A stretch of 58,803 bases of DNA from Aeribacillus composti. GTDB lineage: Bacteria > Bacillota > Bacilli > Bacillales > Aeribacillaceae. Location: the NCBI RefSeq assembly GCF_007827555.1, contig NZ_VISS01000026.1, positions 1-58,803 on the forward strand, read 5' to 3'. Below the pieces are notes generated by a model. That model searched no databases. It saw nothing but the letters and a program-made list of their open reading frames with translations, and was not told the DNA's origin. Of this stretch, positions 7,273 to 16,664 are shown one piece after another (the stretch's first letter is position 1; the number at the start of each line of letters is the position of its first letter). The position numbers and the translations under genes were made by a program.

Positions 7273-8438
7273 ACGCTTTTTTCGCAGATTTGCACATTCA
7301 TATCGGCAGAACAAATACAGGAAAACCGGTAAAGATTACGGGGGCCAAGTCGCTGACGCTTGAAAATATTTTTATAGAAGCAGTTGAGAGCAAAGGTATG
7401 GATATAATTGGCATCATTGATTGCCATGTTCCCGAAGTAATCAAGGAAATTGAAGATGGCATCAGAAGAGGAAAGTATGAGGAATTAATGGAAGGGGGAG
7501 TCCGCTATCAAAATTCGACACTTATTTTAGGTACGGAGCTTGAAATATTTGATGAACATTGCAATGGGCCGATTCATGTTCTATGCTTTATGCCGACTTT
7601 AGAAAAGATGAAGGAATTTTCCCATTGGCTCAGCTCCCATTTAAAAAATATTCATTTAAGCTCTCAACGGGTATATGTTGAAGGGAAAAGACTTCAGCAT
7701 AAAGTGAAGAGCTTGGGCGGATTGTTCATTCCGGCGCATATTTTTACTCCTTTTAAAAGCTTGTACGGAAAAGGGGTTCAGCGAAGCTTGACAGAAGTTT
7801 TTGATCAAACACTCATCGATGCGGTCGAGCTCGGTTTGAGCAGCGATACTAACATGGCAAGCCGTATTCGTGAACTAGCTTCCTATCCATTTTTAACGAA
7901 CTCAGACGCCCATTCATTGCCAAAAATCGGGCGGGAATATCAGAAGTTGTTGTTAAAAGCGCCGACGTTTCAGGAATTGGTGATGGCGATCAAAAAAGAA
8001 AACGACAGAAAAATTGAGGCGAATTACGGATTAAACCCGAAACTTGGAAAGTATTACGAAACGTTTTGTGAAGCGTGCCAAAAAACAGTAGGCTTGACAG
8101 ATGAGGGATGCTGTCAAATATGCGGAGGAGTAAAAATTACAAAAGGTGTAAAACAGCGGGTTGAAGAACTGGGGGATAAAACAAATCATGTGGAGAAAAG
8201 GCCCCCTTATATTCATCAAGTCCCGCTAGCTTTTCTGCCTGGCATTGGCCCTAAAACATTAAAAAAATTAAAGCATTATTTTGGAACGGAAATGAATATT
8301 TTACACAAAGTTCCGTACGCCGATCTTGTCGAAGTGGTTCCGGAAAAAATCGCCGCTTCCATCATCTCGGCAAGAGAAGGCACCCTTTATGTGCAATCAG
8401 GGGGAGGAGGAAAATACGGAAAAGTGGAAGGTGCGTAA
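7269..8438 (+). CDS. yqxK: EndoQ-type endonuclease (YqxK), PHP and helix-hairpin-helix domains
   Basis: A 389-residue protein matching the EndoQ family, nucleases that nick 5' of deaminated bases or abasic sites in archaea and some Bacillus. The N-terminal PHP metal site shows FADLHIHIG (residues 5-13), IIDCHVPE, GTELEIF, FIPAHIFTPF and TNSDAHSL. A zinc ribbon follows near residues 268-288 (CEAC and CQIC). The C-terminus has the DNA-binding helix-hairpin-helix LAFLPGIGPKTLKKL. It overlaps nudF by 4 bp (ATGA), coupling base-damage repair with nucleotide clean-up. The activity is inferred from the family. Confidence 0.85.
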   Translation: MNAFFADLHIHIGRTNTGKPVKITGAKSLTLENIFIEAVESKGMDIIGIIDCHVPEVIKEIEDGIRRGKYEELMEGGVRYQNSTLILGTELEIFDEHCNGPIHVLCFMPTLEKMKEFSHWLSSHLKNIHLSSQRVYVEGKRLQHKVKSLGGLFIPAHIFTPFKSLYGKGVQRSLTEVFDQTLIDAVELGLSSDTNMASRIRELASYPFLTNSDAHSLPKIGREYQKLLLKAPTFQELVMAIKKENDRKIEANYGLNPKLGKYYETFCEACQKTVGLTDEGCCQICGGVKITKGVKQRVEELGDKTNHVEKRPPYIHQVPLAFLPGIGPKTLKKLKHYFGTEMNILHKVPYADLVEVVPEKIAASIISAREGTLYVQSGGGGKYGKVEGA

Positions 8439-8461
8439 ATTTTCGCGCCTTTTCTTTTTTT
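8428..8461 (+). terminator. Terminator overlapping the yqxK stop codon
   Basis: AAGGTGCG pairs with CGCGCCTT across a short AT loop containing the stop codon, followed by TTCTTTTTTTC. It separates nudF-yqxK from spoIIM. Confidence 0.7.
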
Positions 8462-8474
8462 CTAGTAAAAATAC

Positions 8475-8504
8475 GAATATGTACCATCCGTTCTCTCATA
8501 CAAT
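8475..8504 (+). promoter_or_regulatory. SigE-type promoter of spoIIM
   Basis: GAATATG (8475-8481) and CATACAAT (8497-8504), 15 bp apart, match the mother-cell SigE consensus KMATATT and CATACAnT at all but one position. The start codon lies 30 bp downstream. spoIIM of B. subtilis is a known SigE gene. Confidence 0.8.
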
Positions 8505-8534
8505 CTAGTAAAGAAAGACAGGAGAGGATAGGAT

Positions 8535-9173
8535 ATGCAGAATATTCAGCGTTTTTTACTAAAACAATTGAAAGATCAATCAACCGTCTATTTATTTGTG
8601 CTTATATTGTTCATAATGGGAGTAATTTTTGGCGCAATCATCGTAAACAGCATGAGCATTACGCAAAAAGAAGATCTGTATTATTATTTAAACCTGTTTT
8701 TTGGACAAGTATCGGACGGAAAACTTGCCAGCTCGTTTGAAATGTTCAAGCAAAGTTTTTTCCACAATACAAAATATGTAGGGCTTATGTGGCTTCTAGG
8801 CATTTCGATCATTGGTCTGCCGATTATTTTTATCATGTTATTTTTAAAAGGAATGGTCGTTGGATTTACAGTCGGATTTTTAGTAAATCAAATGAAATGG
8901 GGCGGATTTTTGCTGTCATTCGTTTCCGTTTTGCCGCAAAATTTGCTGCTGATACCTGTGTTTCTTATTATGAGCGCATCGGCAATTTCTTTTTCCTTCA
9001 AGCTCATTAGACAGCTTTTTGTAAAAAAGTTCCACGATCAGCCGTTTCGAATGTTTGCAGGCTATGCAGTCACATTTTCTTGCTTGATCGCCGTTATATT
9101 GCTCGCTGCAATGTTAGAAGCATATGTTTCCCCGATCCTGATGAGAGGGACGATTGATTTTATTTATAAATAA
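8535..9173 (+). CDS. spoIIM: Stage II sporulation protein M
   Basis: A 212-residue integral membrane protein, one of the SpoIID-SpoIIM-SpoIIP engulfment machine that dissolves septal peptidoglycan in the mother cell membrane. Five to six hydrophobic segments are visible, at about 18-40, 88-108, 109-130, 135-160 and 178-200. The domain pattern ([28 protein letters not shown]) is typical. AGGAGAGG lies before ATG 8535. It is a single gene between yqxK and fur, as in B. subtilis. Confidence 0.93.
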   Translation: MQNIQRFLLKQLKDQSTVYLFVLILFIMGVIFGAIIVNSMSITQKEDLYYYLNLFFGQVSDGKLASSFEMFKQSFFHNTKYVGLMWLLGISIIGLPIIFIMLFLKGMVVGFTVGFLVNQMKWGGFLLSFVSVLPQNLLLIPVFLIMSASAISFSFKLIRQLFVKKFHDQPFRMFAGYAVTFSCLIAVILLAAMLEAYVSPILMRGTIDFIYK

Positions 9174-9185
9174 TAATTATTATTT
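9168..9185. promoter_or_regulatory. Fur/PerR-box-like palindrome upstream of fur
   Basis: AAATAATAATTATTATTT is a perfect 18-bp palindrome that includes the spoIIM stop codon. Within it, 9168-9182 matches the 7-1-7 Fur core TGATAATnATTATCA at 12 of 14 defined positions and the PerR box TTATAATnATTATAA equally well. It lies about 40 bp upstream of the fur -35 box. Confidence 0.5.
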
Positions 9186-9222
9186 AATATAAATTTTATT
9201 TTTTAATTTAAAATTATTTCAG

Positions 9223-9251
9223 TTGGACACTTTCTTTTATTTTGTTATAAT
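9223..9251 (+). promoter_or_regulatory. SigA promoter of fur
   Basis: TTGGAC (9223-9228) and TATAAT (9246-9251) are separated by 17 bp, close to consensus. The fur start codon lies 33 bp downstream. Confidence 0.8.
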
Positions 9252-9284
9252 ATATGAGGAATGCGGCGAGGGAGGGAAAGTGTC

Positions 9285-9749
9285 ATGGAAAACCGCATAG
9301 AGCGTATAAAAAAGCAGTTGCATTCTTCAAGCTATAAATTAACCCCGCAAAGGGAAGCAACCGTTCGTGTTTTGCTTGAACATGAAGAGGATCATTTAAG
9401 TGCCGAAGATGTTTACCTCCTCGTTAAGGAAAAATCGCCTGAGATCGGGCTCGCAACAGTGTACAGAACGCTGGAATTGTTAACTGAGCTGAAAATTGTT
9501 GATAAAATAAACTTTGGAGACGGGGTTTCCAGATATGATTTGCGCAGGGAAGGAGCCGCTCATTTTCACCATCATCTCGTATGTATGGAATGCGGTTCCG
9601 TTGATGAGATTCAGGAAGATTTATTAGAAGATGTTGAAAAAATTGTCGAACGAGATTGGAAGTTTAAAATTAAAGATCATCGTCTAACTTTTCACGGCAT
9701 ATGCCACCGCTGTCAGGAAAAAGAAAAAGAAGATAACAAGAAAGAATAA
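9285..9749 (+). CDS. fur: Ferric uptake regulator Fur
   Basis: A 154-residue iron-responsive repressor. The N-terminal winged helix covers about residues 1-85 (LTPQREATVRVLL, LATVYRTLELL). Metal ligands follow: the HFHHHLVCMECG segment around residues 88-100, with the structural zinc Cys pairs C-x2-C there and again in CHRC near the end. ATG 9285 is chosen for GGGAGGG 9 bp upstream and the normal Fur length. It is transcribed from its own promoter and closed by a terminator. The adjacency to spoIIM and yqzK-xerD is as in B. subtilis. Confidence 0.95.
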   Translation: MENRIERIKKQLHSSSYKLTPQREATVRVLLEHEEDHLSAEDVYLLVKEKSPEIGLATVYRTLELLTELKIVDKINFGDGVSRYDLRREGAAHFHHHLVCMECGSVDEIQEDLLEDVEKIVERDWKFKIKDHRLTFHGICHRCQEKEKEDNKKE

Positions 9750-9751
9750 AG

Positions 9752-9780
9752 CCTTTTCCGCGAGGGGAAAGGTTTTTTTA
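9752..9780 (+). terminator. Terminator of fur
   Basis: CCTTTTCC-GCGA-GGGGAAAGG is followed by TTTTTTT, directly after the fur stop. Confidence 0.85.
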
Positions 9781-9856
9781 TATTATATACGTATAAAGAT
9801 TGTCCAGACGGTCATATCTTTAAATATAAGAAAATATGGCCTTGTGGAGGACGAAC

Positions 9857-10084
9857 ATGGAAAAATGGACGAAAACCGTAAAGAATATGCTTAAAATTTT
9901 TATCTTGTTTACAGGATTTACGATTTTGTTCTACTATGCTATTATATGGGTTAACTTGGAATATCAAGATTACCATCGCTATGACGAGCCTGAAGGATCT
10001 GCCGTAAAGGTGACAAGCGTTGTGGAAGAACAGAACGATAATTGGCTGAATCGCTTAATATTCTTTTATTTAAACGGGGAGTAG
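9857..10084 (+). CDS. yqzK: YqzK, DUF4227 small membrane protein
   Basis: A 75-residue protein with one membrane helix at about residues 13-33 (IFILFTGFTILFYYAIIWV) and a charged extracytoplasmic tail ending in LNRLIFFYLNGE. ATG 9857 has GGAGG 5-6 bp upstream; an ATG at 9836 has none. It lies 6 bp before xerD in the same operon, the usual place of DUF4227 proteins in Bacillus. The function is unknown. Confidence 0.85.
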   Translation: MEKWTKTVKNMLKIFILFTGFTILFYYAIIWVNLEYQDYHRYDEPEGSAVKVTSVVEEQNDNWLNRLIFFYLNGE

Positions 10085-10090
10085 AGAAGA

Positions 10091-10984
10091 TTGAACGATC
10101 ATATCCAAGATTTTATTCATTATTTGACCGTTGAGAGAGGACTTGCGAACAATACGATCGTTTCATATGAGCGAGACTTGAAATCGTACAAGCAATTTTT
10201 GAACGAAAAACTGAATATTCAAGAAGTGCAAAATATTCAACGCTATCATATTTTGCAATATTTGCATTTTTTGAAAGATCAAGGGAAATCCAGCAAGACA
10301 ATCGCCCGGCATATCGCCTCAATCCGCGCTTTCCATCAATTTTTGTTAAGGGAAAAAGCTGCGGATGAAGACCCGTCCGTCCATATTGAAACACCGCAGA
10401 TTGAACGGAAGCTTCCGAAAGTGCTGTCTCTTGAGGAAGTGGAGCGGCTTCTTGAAACGCCTGAGCTGACCTCACCGATTGGATATAGAGATAAAGCAAT
10501 GCTTGAACTTTTATATGCGACAGGTATTCGGGTGAGTGAAATGGTTCATTTGAATCTTTCAGACGTCCATTTGATCATGGGATTTATCCGATGCTACGGT
10601 AAAGGGAAAAAAGAACGGCTCGTTCCGATTGGAGAAAAAGCAACAAAAGCGCTGGAGGAATATTTGGAAAAGGGCCGGCCAAAGCTTGTAAGACAGAAGC
10701 ATAAAACGGATGCCTTATTTTTAAACCATCATGGAAAAAGAATTTCCCGCCAAGGATTTTGGAAAAATTTAAAATCGATTGCGGTTAAAGCAGGAATACA
10801 AAAAGAATTGACTCCTCATACATTGCGACATTCCTTTGCCACCCATCTGCTTGAAAACGGCGCTGATCTAAGAGCGGTGCAAGAAATGCTAGGTCATGCT
10901 GATATTTCAACCACGCAAATTTATACTCATGTGACAAAAACACGTTTAAAAGATGTATATAAAATGTACCACCCCCGTGCTTAA
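10091..10984 (+). CDS. xerD: Site-specific tyrosine recombinase XerD (RipX)
   Basis: A 297-residue recombinase that acts with CodV/XerC at dif to resolve chromosome dimers. The N-terminal SAM-like core-binding domain spans about 1-90 and the catalytic domain about 105-297. Catalytic residues are visible: Arg147 (ATGIRVSE), Lys171 (YGKGKKE), His243 and Arg246 ([12 protein letters not shown]), His269 (GHADISTT) and the nucleophile Tyr278 (IYTHV). Start TTG 10091 follows GGGGAG. A chromosomal rather than phage integrase is indicated by its operon position and length. Confidence 0.95.
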   Translation: MNDHIQDFIHYLTVERGLANNTIVSYERDLKSYKQFLNEKLNIQEVQNIQRYHILQYLHFLKDQGKSSKTIARHIASIRAFHQFLLREKAADEDPSVHIETPQIERKLPKVLSLEEVERLLETPELTSPIGYRDKAMLELLYATGIRVSEMVHLNLSDVHLIMGFIRCYGKGKKERLVPIGEKATKALEEYLEKGRPKLVRQKHKTDALFLNHHGKRISRQGFWKNLKSIAVKAGIQKELTPHTLRHSFATHLLENGADLRAVQEMLGHADISTTQIYTHVTKTRLKDVYKMYHPRA

Positions 10985-11083
10985 TGCCATCGTCATGCTA
11001 AAAATCAAGTTGCTCGTCTGTTTCGGCAAGCATTAGGAAAAAATATAATCATCACCGCTTTCAAATGGCAGGAGGAATTTAAC

Positions 11084-12274
11084 ATGCAGCATACATATAA
11101 ACGCGTCTTTTTAATTGTAATGGATTCAGTTGGAATCGGCGAAGCACCGGATGCAGAGCTTTATAACGACAAAGGTGCTGACACGCTTGGCCATATCGCT
11201 GAACATCTCGGCGGTTTGCATTTGCCGAATTTAGCGAAGCTCGGATTGGGGAATATACGTGAAATAAAAGGTGTTCCAAAGACAGACAAGCCGCTCGCCT
11301 TCTATACAAAAATGAAAGAAGCTTCAGCAGGAAAAGATACGATGACTGGTCATTGGGAGCTGATGGGGTTAAAAATCGATTCTCCTTTTCAAGTATTTCC
11401 AGACGGCTTCCCAGAAGAACTGATAGAGGAGCTTGAAAAAAGAACCGGGCGAAAAGTGCTTGGCAATAAGCCGGCAAGCGGTACGGCAATTATAGAAGAG
11501 CTTGGAAAAGAACATATGAAAACAGGAGCCATCATTGTCTATACGTCGGCAGACTCTGTTTTACAGATTGCTGCACATGAAAAAGTCATTCCTCTGAACG
11601 AATTATATCAAATTTGTCAAATTGCCCGCGAACTGACTTTGGATGAAAAGTACATGGTTGGGCGCGTTATAGCTCGTCCGTTTGTCGGGGAGCCGGGGAA
11701 TTTTGAACGGACTGCCAACCGGCATGACTATGCTTTAAAGCCTTTCGGCCGAACAGTTATGAACGAGTTGAAGGACGGAGGATTTGATGTAATTGCCCTT
11801 GGGAAAATTTCCGATATTTATGACGGCGAAGGCATTACAGATGCAATCCGGACAAAGTCGAATATGGATGGAATGGACAAATTGATCCAAACATTCGACC
11901 GGGATTTTACAGGTCTTTCCTTTTTGAACCTTGTCGATTTTGATGCAAAATTCGGCCATAGAAGAGATCCTGAAGGGTATGGACAAGCGCTTGAGGAATT
12001 CGATGCTCGTCTTCCTGAAGTGTTCGAAAAAATGAAGGAAGAAGACCTGCTCATCATCACAGCAGACCATGGAAACGACCCTCTTCACCACGGTACGGAT
12101 CATACTAGAGAATATGTTCCGCTGTTAGTTTATAATTCAACCTATACAAAAGGAAAAGAACTGCCAATCAGAGAAACATTTGCAGATGTAGGAGCAACCA
12201 TTGCAGAAAATTTCGGCGTGCAAATGCCAAATTACGGAACAAGCTTTTTAACAGAATTGAAGCAGGGGGATTGA
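11084..12274 (+). CDS. deoB: Phosphopentomutase
   Basis: A 396-residue enzyme interconverting ribose/deoxyribose 1- and 5-phosphates (B. subtilis Drm). It belongs to the alkaline phosphatase superfamily: the N-terminal metal site [12 protein letters not shown] (residues 12-23), the phosphorylated Thr segment [13 protein letters not shown] near residues 84-96, and the C-terminal metal ligands ITADHGNDP and [17 protein letters not shown] precedes ATG 11084. It leads an operon with the two phosphorylases downstream, 3 bp before pupG. Confidence 0.95.
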   Translation: MQHTYKRVFLIVMDSVGIGEAPDAELYNDKGADTLGHIAEHLGGLHLPNLAKLGLGNIREIKGVPKTDKPLAFYTKMKEASAGKDTMTGHWELMGLKIDSPFQVFPDGFPEELIEELEKRTGRKVLGNKPASGTAIIEELGKEHMKTGAIIVYTSADSVLQIAAHEKVIPLNELYQICQIARELTLDEKYMVGRVIARPFVGEPGNFERTANRHDYALKPFGRTVMNELKDGGFDVIALGKISDIYDGEGITDAIRTKSNMDGMDKLIQTFDRDFTGLSFLNLVDFDAKFGHRRDPEGYGQALEEFDARLPEVFEKMKEEDLLIITADHGNDPLHHGTDHTREYVPLLVYNSTYTKGKELPIRETFADVGATIAENFGVQMPNYGTSFLTELKQGD

Positions 12275-12277
12275 TCA

Positions 12278-13096
12278 ATGTCAATTGTGGAAGAAGTTGA
12301 AAAGGCTTCTCAATTTTTAAAAGATAAATGCAAACAAACTCCAGAGATCGGTCTCGTTCTAGGATCAGGTTTAGGAGTTCTCGCTGAAGAAGTGGAGGAT
12401 GCTGTAACCATTCCATACAGCGACATTCCTTATTTTCCGGTTTCCACTGTTGAAGGGCATAAAGGCCAATTCGTAATTGGGGAGCTAAATGGAAAAACAG
12501 TAGCGATCATGCAAGGCAGATTCCATTTTTACGAAGGGTATAGTGTAAAGCAAGTGACATTTCCTGTGCGAGTCATGAAGGCGCTGGGTATTCATTCCTT
12601 AATTGTGACAAATGCAGCCGGAGGGATCAATCAGTCATATCAACCAGGTGATTTAATGCTGATTACCGATCATATTAACAACATGGGACAAAACCCTTTA
12701 ATTGGCGAACATAGCCCTGAGCTTGGCGACCGTTTTCCCGATATGTCGGAAGCGTACGATAGCAGACTAATCCAGCTGGCAAAAGAAGCAGCGAAAGAGC
12801 TTGGCATCGAAATAAAAGAGGGGGTTTATGTTGCCAATACTGGACCGTCCTATGAAACGCCGGCTGAAATACGGATGTTAAGAGCGATCGGGGGAGACGC
12901 AGTTGGCATGTCAACAGTTCCAGAAGTAATTGTGGCGAATCAAGTCAAAATGAAAGTGCTTGGCATTTCATGTATTACGAACATGGCGGCTGGTATTTTA
13001 AAACAGCCTTTGACGCATGAAGAAGTCATGAAAACGGCGGAAATGGTTCGGGCTGATTTTATAGCGCTAGTAAAATCCATCGTAGCCAAAATGTAG
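12278..13096 (+). CDS. pupG: Purine nucleoside phosphorylase
   Basis: A 272-residue trimeric-type purine nucleoside phosphorylase (PNP family 2) that splits guanosine and inosine to base plus ribose 1-phosphate. Motifs include LGSGLGVLAEEV (phosphate loop), the VEGHKGQFV segment, MQGRFHFYEGY and VTNAAGGINQ, and the purine site YETPAEIRML with GMSTVPEVIVA. The pentose phosphate product is the substrate of the upstream DeoB. It lies 15 bp before pdp. Confidence 0.95.
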   Translation: MSIVEEVEKASQFLKDKCKQTPEIGLVLGSGLGVLAEEVEDAVTIPYSDIPYFPVSTVEGHKGQFVIGELNGKTVAIMQGRFHFYEGYSVKQVTFPVRVMKALGIHSLIVTNAAGGINQSYQPGDLMLITDHINNMGQNPLIGEHSPELGDRFPDMSEAYDSRLIQLAKEAAKELGIEIKEGVYVANTGPSYETPAEIRMLRAIGGDAVGMSTVPEVIVANQVKMKVLGISCITNMAAGILKQPLTHEEVMKTAEMVRADFIALVKSIVAKM

Positions 13097-13111
13097 AAAA
13101 AGGTGATTTGC

Positions 13112-14416
13112 ATGCGAATGGTCGATTTAATAGAGAAGAAGCGGGATGGGAAAGCGCTCACAAAAAAAGAAATCCGTTATATCATTGAAGGATATACGGC
13201 CGGGGAGATTCCGGACTATCAAATGAGCGCTTTCGCCATGGCCGTTTTTTTTAGAGGGATGACGGAAGAGGAAATGGCGGAGCTCACAATGGCGATGGTT
13301 GATTCTGGAGAAAAGATCGATCTTAGTGAAATTAAAGGAATAAAAGTGGATAAGCATTCGACCGGAGGAGTTGGCGATAAAACTACGTTGGTGCTTGCGC
13401 CGCTTGTGGCTTCAGCTGGTGTTCCTGTTGCCAAGATGAGCGGAAGAGGTCTTGGCCATACCGGCGGAACGATTGATAAACTAGAATCGATCCCGGGGTT
13501 TCATGTTGAAATAGACAATCAACAGTTTGTCCGTTTAGTCAATCAAAATAAAATTGCAGTCGTTGGACAAACGGGGAATTTAACTCCCGCTGATAAAAAA
13601 CTGTACGCATTAAGAGATGTGACAGCGACGGTTAACAGTATTCCTCTTATTGCCAGCTCCATCATGAGCAAAAAAATCGCTGCCGGAGCGGATGCCATTG
13701 TTTTAGATGTTAAAACCGGATCGGGCGCTTTTATGAAAAATATAGAAGAATCAAAAAAACTGGCAAAAGCGATGGTGAAAATAGGGGAAAACGTCGGCAA
13801 AAAAACGATTGCCGTGATCTCCGATATGAGTCAGCCGTTAGGGTTTGCCATCGGAAACGCTCTTGAAGTCCAAGAAGCGATTGATACATTAAAAGGTGAA
13901 GGTCCTGAAGATTTAACTGAACTATGTTTAACGCTTGGCAGCTATATGGTGTATATGGCGGAAAAAGCAGACAGTTTAGAAAAAGCGCGTAAACTGCTCG
14001 AGCAATCCATTGCTTCAGGAAAAGCTTTAGAGACTTTTAAAACATTTGTCTCTGCCCAAGGGGGAGATGCCTCAATTGTGGACGATCCATCAAAATTGCC
14101 GCATTCTTCGTATACATTCGAATTAAAGGCGAAAGAAGAAGGCTATGTAAACGAAATTGCAGCTGATGCAGTCGGGACTGCCGCCATGTGGCTTGGTGCC
14201 GGAAGAGCGACGAAAGATGCTGCAATTGATTTGGCAGTCGGCCTCATCCTCCATAAAAAAATAGGCGATTACGTAAAAAAGGGAGAAACATTCGTTACAA
14301 TTTACAGCAATCAACAAGATATTGAAAAGGTGAAACAAACTTTATACTACAGCATTAAAATTTCGAAAAACAAAACAAAAAAGCCTGTCCTTATTTATGA
14401 AACAATAACAAATTAG
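13112..14416 (+). CDS. pdp: Pyrimidine-nucleoside phosphorylase
   Basis: A 434-residue enzyme cleaving uridine, thymidine and deoxyuridine. The family signature is complete: [17 protein letters not shown] (phosphate loop) and [18 protein letters not shown] near residue 110-125. ATG 13112 follows AAAAAGGTG; the upstream GTG at 13103 overlaps that site. In B. subtilis pdp is in the dra-nupC operon, whereas here it is the third gene of a deoB-pupG-pdp salvage operon. Confidence 0.95.
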   Translation: MRMVDLIEKKRDGKALTKKEIRYIIEGYTAGEIPDYQMSAFAMAVFFRGMTEEEMAELTMAMVDSGEKIDLSEIKGIKVDKHSTGGVGDKTTLVLAPLVASAGVPVAKMSGRGLGHTGGTIDKLESIPGFHVEIDNQQFVRLVNQNKIAVVGQTGNLTPADKKLYALRDVTATVNSIPLIASSIMSKKIAAGADAIVLDVKTGSGAFMKNIEESKKLAKAMVKIGENVGKKTIAVISDMSQPLGFAIGNALEVQEAIDTLKGEGPEDLTELCLTLGSYMVYMAEKADSLEKARKLLEQSIASGKALETFKTFVSAQGGDASIVDDPSKLPHSSYTFELKAKEEGYVNEIAADAVGTAAMWLGAGRATKDAAIDLAVGLILHKKIGDYVKKGETFVTIYSNQQDIEKVKQTLYYSIKISKNKTKKPVLIYETITN

Positions 14417-14421
14417 GAAAG

Positions 14422-14456
14422 AAAAAAAGAATCGGGTAATCCCGATTCTTTTTTTG
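14422..14456 (+). terminator. Strong terminator of the deoB-pupG-pdp operon
   Basis: Perfect stem AAAAAAAGAATCGGG / CCCGATTCTTTTTTT around TAAT, directly after the pdp stop. Confidence 0.9.
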
Positions 14457-14597
14457 TATAACTTTTTAATAATTGGAAAAAATGGGTTTTATACAGATAA
14501 TTTTACCAGTAAAAATTCATTCTCATTTCATTTTTAGAGTCTTTTACATTTCATTAGATTAGATTGCAGTTACATATGAGGAATGGAGGATGTGGAG

Positions 14598-15764
14598 ATG
14601 AAACAATTACTACTGTCTGTCATGGCAACATTTGTTCTTTTTTTTGGGGTTTCAACGGCTGCGTGGGCAGAAGAAAAAAATGTCAAACTAGTAGATGGAG
14701 TGAAATCGGCTATATTGATTGAGCGGGATACAGGTCAAGTACTATATGAAGAAAATTCAGATACACCGCTGCCGCCCGCCAGTATGACGAAAATCATGAC
14801 GCTTCTTCTTATTATGGAAGCTCTTGATAAAGGAAAGATTCAAATGGATGAAAAAGTAAGAGCGAGCGAATATGCAGCATCCATGGGGGGATCGCAAATC
14901 TTTTTGGAGCCTGGGGAAGAAATGACAGTGGAAGATTTATTAAAAGGAATTGCGATTGCTTCCGGCAATGATGCGTCTGTCGCGATGGCGGAGAGAATTG
15001 CAGGATCAGAAGAACAGTTTGTATCCATGATGAATCAAAAAGCGAAAGAGCTCGGACTGAAAAATACGCATTTTAAAAATTCGACCGGATTACCTGCAAA
15101 AGGACATTATTCGTCGGCAAAGGACATGGCGGTTATTGCCAAAGAGCTATTAAAATATGAAGAAATTACGAAATTTACGGGAACATATGAGGATTATTTA
15201 CGAGAAGGAACAGACAAAAAATTTTGGTTGGTCAATACAAATCGGCTTGTGAAATTTTACGACGGAGTTGACGGTGTAAAAACAGGTTATACAAACGAAG
15301 CGAAATACTGTTTAACGGCAACAGCCAAAAAAGGGAATATGCGGGTGATTGCTGTTGTATTTGGAGCTAAAACGCCAAAAGATCGAAATGCTCAAATCAC
15401 GAAGCTGTTAGACTATGCCTTTTCCCAGTATGAAACCCATCCTCTGTTTAAACGAAACGAAGTGGTGACAAAAGCAAAACTGAGCAAAGGAAGCGATAAA
15501 GATGTACAGCTGATTACTTCGGAGCCTGTTTCCATTATAACCAAAAAGGGCGAAAGCATTGATGATATTAAACAAGAAATTATGTTTAAAAACCACCTGG
15601 TAGCGCCAGTGAAAAAAGGAGATGAGCTTGGAACCCTCGTGCTGAAAAAGAATGGAAAGGTTTTTGCTGAAAGCAAGCTTGTGGCTAAACAAGATGTTCG
15701 CGTTGCGAGCTGGTGGAAGCTGTTCAAAAGGGTTCTAGGCGAATGGACGAAGGCCGAAAAATGA
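14598..15764 (+). CDS. dacF: D-alanyl-D-alanine carboxypeptidase DacF
   Basis: A 388-residue low-molecular-weight penicillin-binding protein made in the forespore, trimming cortex peptidoglycan cross-linking. A signal peptide covers about residues 1-24 (cleavage near AWA-EE). Active-site motifs are Ser62-x-x-Lys65 (SMTK), Ser122-Gly-Asn and Lys228-Thr-Gly. The C-terminus has the PBP5-type domain and an amphipathic anchor (WWKLFKRVLGEW). ATG 14598 has GGAGG 8 bp upstream. It precedes spoIIAA, as in B. subtilis where forespore transcription can run on into spoIIA. No clear SigF/SigG promoter could be fixed upstream. Confidence 0.95.
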   Translation: MKQLLLSVMATFVLFFGVSTAAWAEEKNVKLVDGVKSAILIERDTGQVLYEENSDTPLPPASMTKIMTLLLIMEALDKGKIQMDEKVRASEYAASMGGSQIFLEPGEEMTVEDLLKGIAIASGNDASVAMAERIAGSEEQFVSMMNQKAKELGLKNTHFKNSTGLPAKGHYSSAKDMAVIAKELLKYEEITKFTGTYEDYLREGTDKKFWLVNTNRLVKFYDGVDGVKTGYTNEAKYCLTATAKKGNMRVIAVVFGAKTPKDRNAQITKLLDYAFSQYETHPLFKRNEVVTKAKLSKGSDKDVQLITSEPVSIITKKGESIDDIKQEIMFKNHLVAPVKKGDELGTLVLKKNGKVFAESKLVAKQDVRVASWWKLFKRVLGEWTKAEK

Positions 15765-15799
15765 TATTTTTGGCGAAATTCCACTAGTTTTGTCTTCAG

Positions 15800-15827
15800 G
15801 CAGGAAATATGAAAGGTCAACTCGAAA
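15800..15827 (+). promoter_or_regulatory. SigH-type promoter of the spoIIA operon
   Basis: GCAGGAAAT (15800-15808) fits the SigH -35 consensus RnAGGAwWW fully. CTCGAAA, 12 bp further, shares GAA with the -10 consensus RnnGAAT but is otherwise weak. It lies 35 bp upstream of spoIIAA, whose B. subtilis counterpart is SigH-dependent. Confidence 0.6.
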
Positions 15828-15861
15828 GATTCAATATCATAGTTGAAGGAGGAATATGATC

Positions 15862-16215
15862 TTGAGTCTAGCGGTTGACCTTGAAGTAAAAGAAAACGTG
15901 TTATTGATACGTCTGTCAGGGGAGCTCGACCACCATACAGCAGAGGAACTTCGGCAAAAAGTCAATGATGCCATCGAAAATAACTCTATTCAACATATTT
16001 TATTAAATTTAGAACAATTAACTTTTATGGATAGCTCTGGACTTGGAGTGATTCTCGGGCGTTATAAGCAAATAAAACATCTCGGCGGTGAAATGATTGT
16101 TTGCGCCATCTCCCCGAGTGTAAAGCGTCTTTTTGACATGTCAGGTTTATTTAAAATTATTCATCTGGCCGAGACAGAGAAAGCGGCTTTGCAAACGTTG
16201 GGGGTGGCGTCATGA
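15862..16215 (+). CDS. spoIIAA: Anti-sigma F factor antagonist SpoIIAA
   Basis: A 117-residue STAS-domain protein that frees SigF by binding SpoIIAB; it is phosphorylated by SpoIIAB and reactivated by SpoIIE. The phosphorylation site is Ser58 in [19 protein letters not shown] 15862 is preferred over ATG 15856: AGGAGG is 9 bp from the TTG but only 3 bp from the ATG, and the TTG start gives the 117-residue length and N-terminus of B. subtilis SpoIIAA. It overlaps spoIIAB by 4 bp. Confidence 0.95.
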   Translation: MSLAVDLEVKENVLLIRLSGELDHHTAEELRQKVNDAIENNSIQHILLNLEQLTFMDSSGLGVILGRYKQIKHLGGEMIVCAISPSVKRLFDMSGLFKIIHLAETEKAALQTLGVAS

Positions 16216-16652
16216 AAAACGAAATGAAGCTTCAATTTTCCGCTGTAAGTCAAAATGAATCATTTGCAAGAGTAGCTGTAGCTTCCTTTATCGCACAGCT
16301 GGATCCGACGATCGATGAACTAACCGAAATCAAAACAGTAGTTTCCGAAGCTGTGACAAATGCGATCATTCACGGTTATGAAAATAATCCTGACGGTATT
16401 GTGTATATTTCCTGCACGCTAGAGGACCATATCGTTCATTTGACGATTCGAGATGAAGGGGTAGGAATTGACAACATTGAAGAAGCTAGACAGCCGCTTT
16501 TTACAACAAAGCCTGAGCTGGAGCGTTCAGGAATGGGATTTACCATCATGGAAAATTTTATGGATGAAGTGAAAATAGAATCGGAAAAAAATAAAGGCAC
16601 AATCATTCGATTAACAAAACATCTTACAAAAAGCAAAGCTTTATGTAATTAA
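16212..16652 (+). CDS. spoIIAB: Anti-sigma F factor and SpoIIAA kinase SpoIIAB
   Basis: A 146-residue GHKL-fold kinase and anti-sigma factor that holds SigF inactive and phosphorylates SpoIIAA. The ATP site shows the N box [15 protein letters not shown] (about residues 44-58), the G1 box RDEGVGI and the G2 box [11 protein letters not shown]. It overlaps spoIIAA (ATGA) and sits 12 bp before sigF, keeping the three proteins in balance. Confidence 0.97.
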   Translation: MKNEMKLQFSAVSQNESFARVAVASFIAQLDPTIDELTEIKTVVSEAVTNAIIHGYENNPDGIVYISCTLEDHIVHLTIRDEGVGIDNIEEARQPLFTTKPELERSGMGFTIMENFMDEVKIESEKNKGTIIRLTKHLTKSKALCN

Positions 16653-16664
16653 GGAGATTAGCTT

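Noticed and set aside
11079-11489. Minus-strand 136-codon frame inside deoB, and other long antisense frames such as 10113-10499 and 15413-15820
   Set aside because: They lie wholly inside well-supported genes, have unlikely compositions and no ribosome binding sites.
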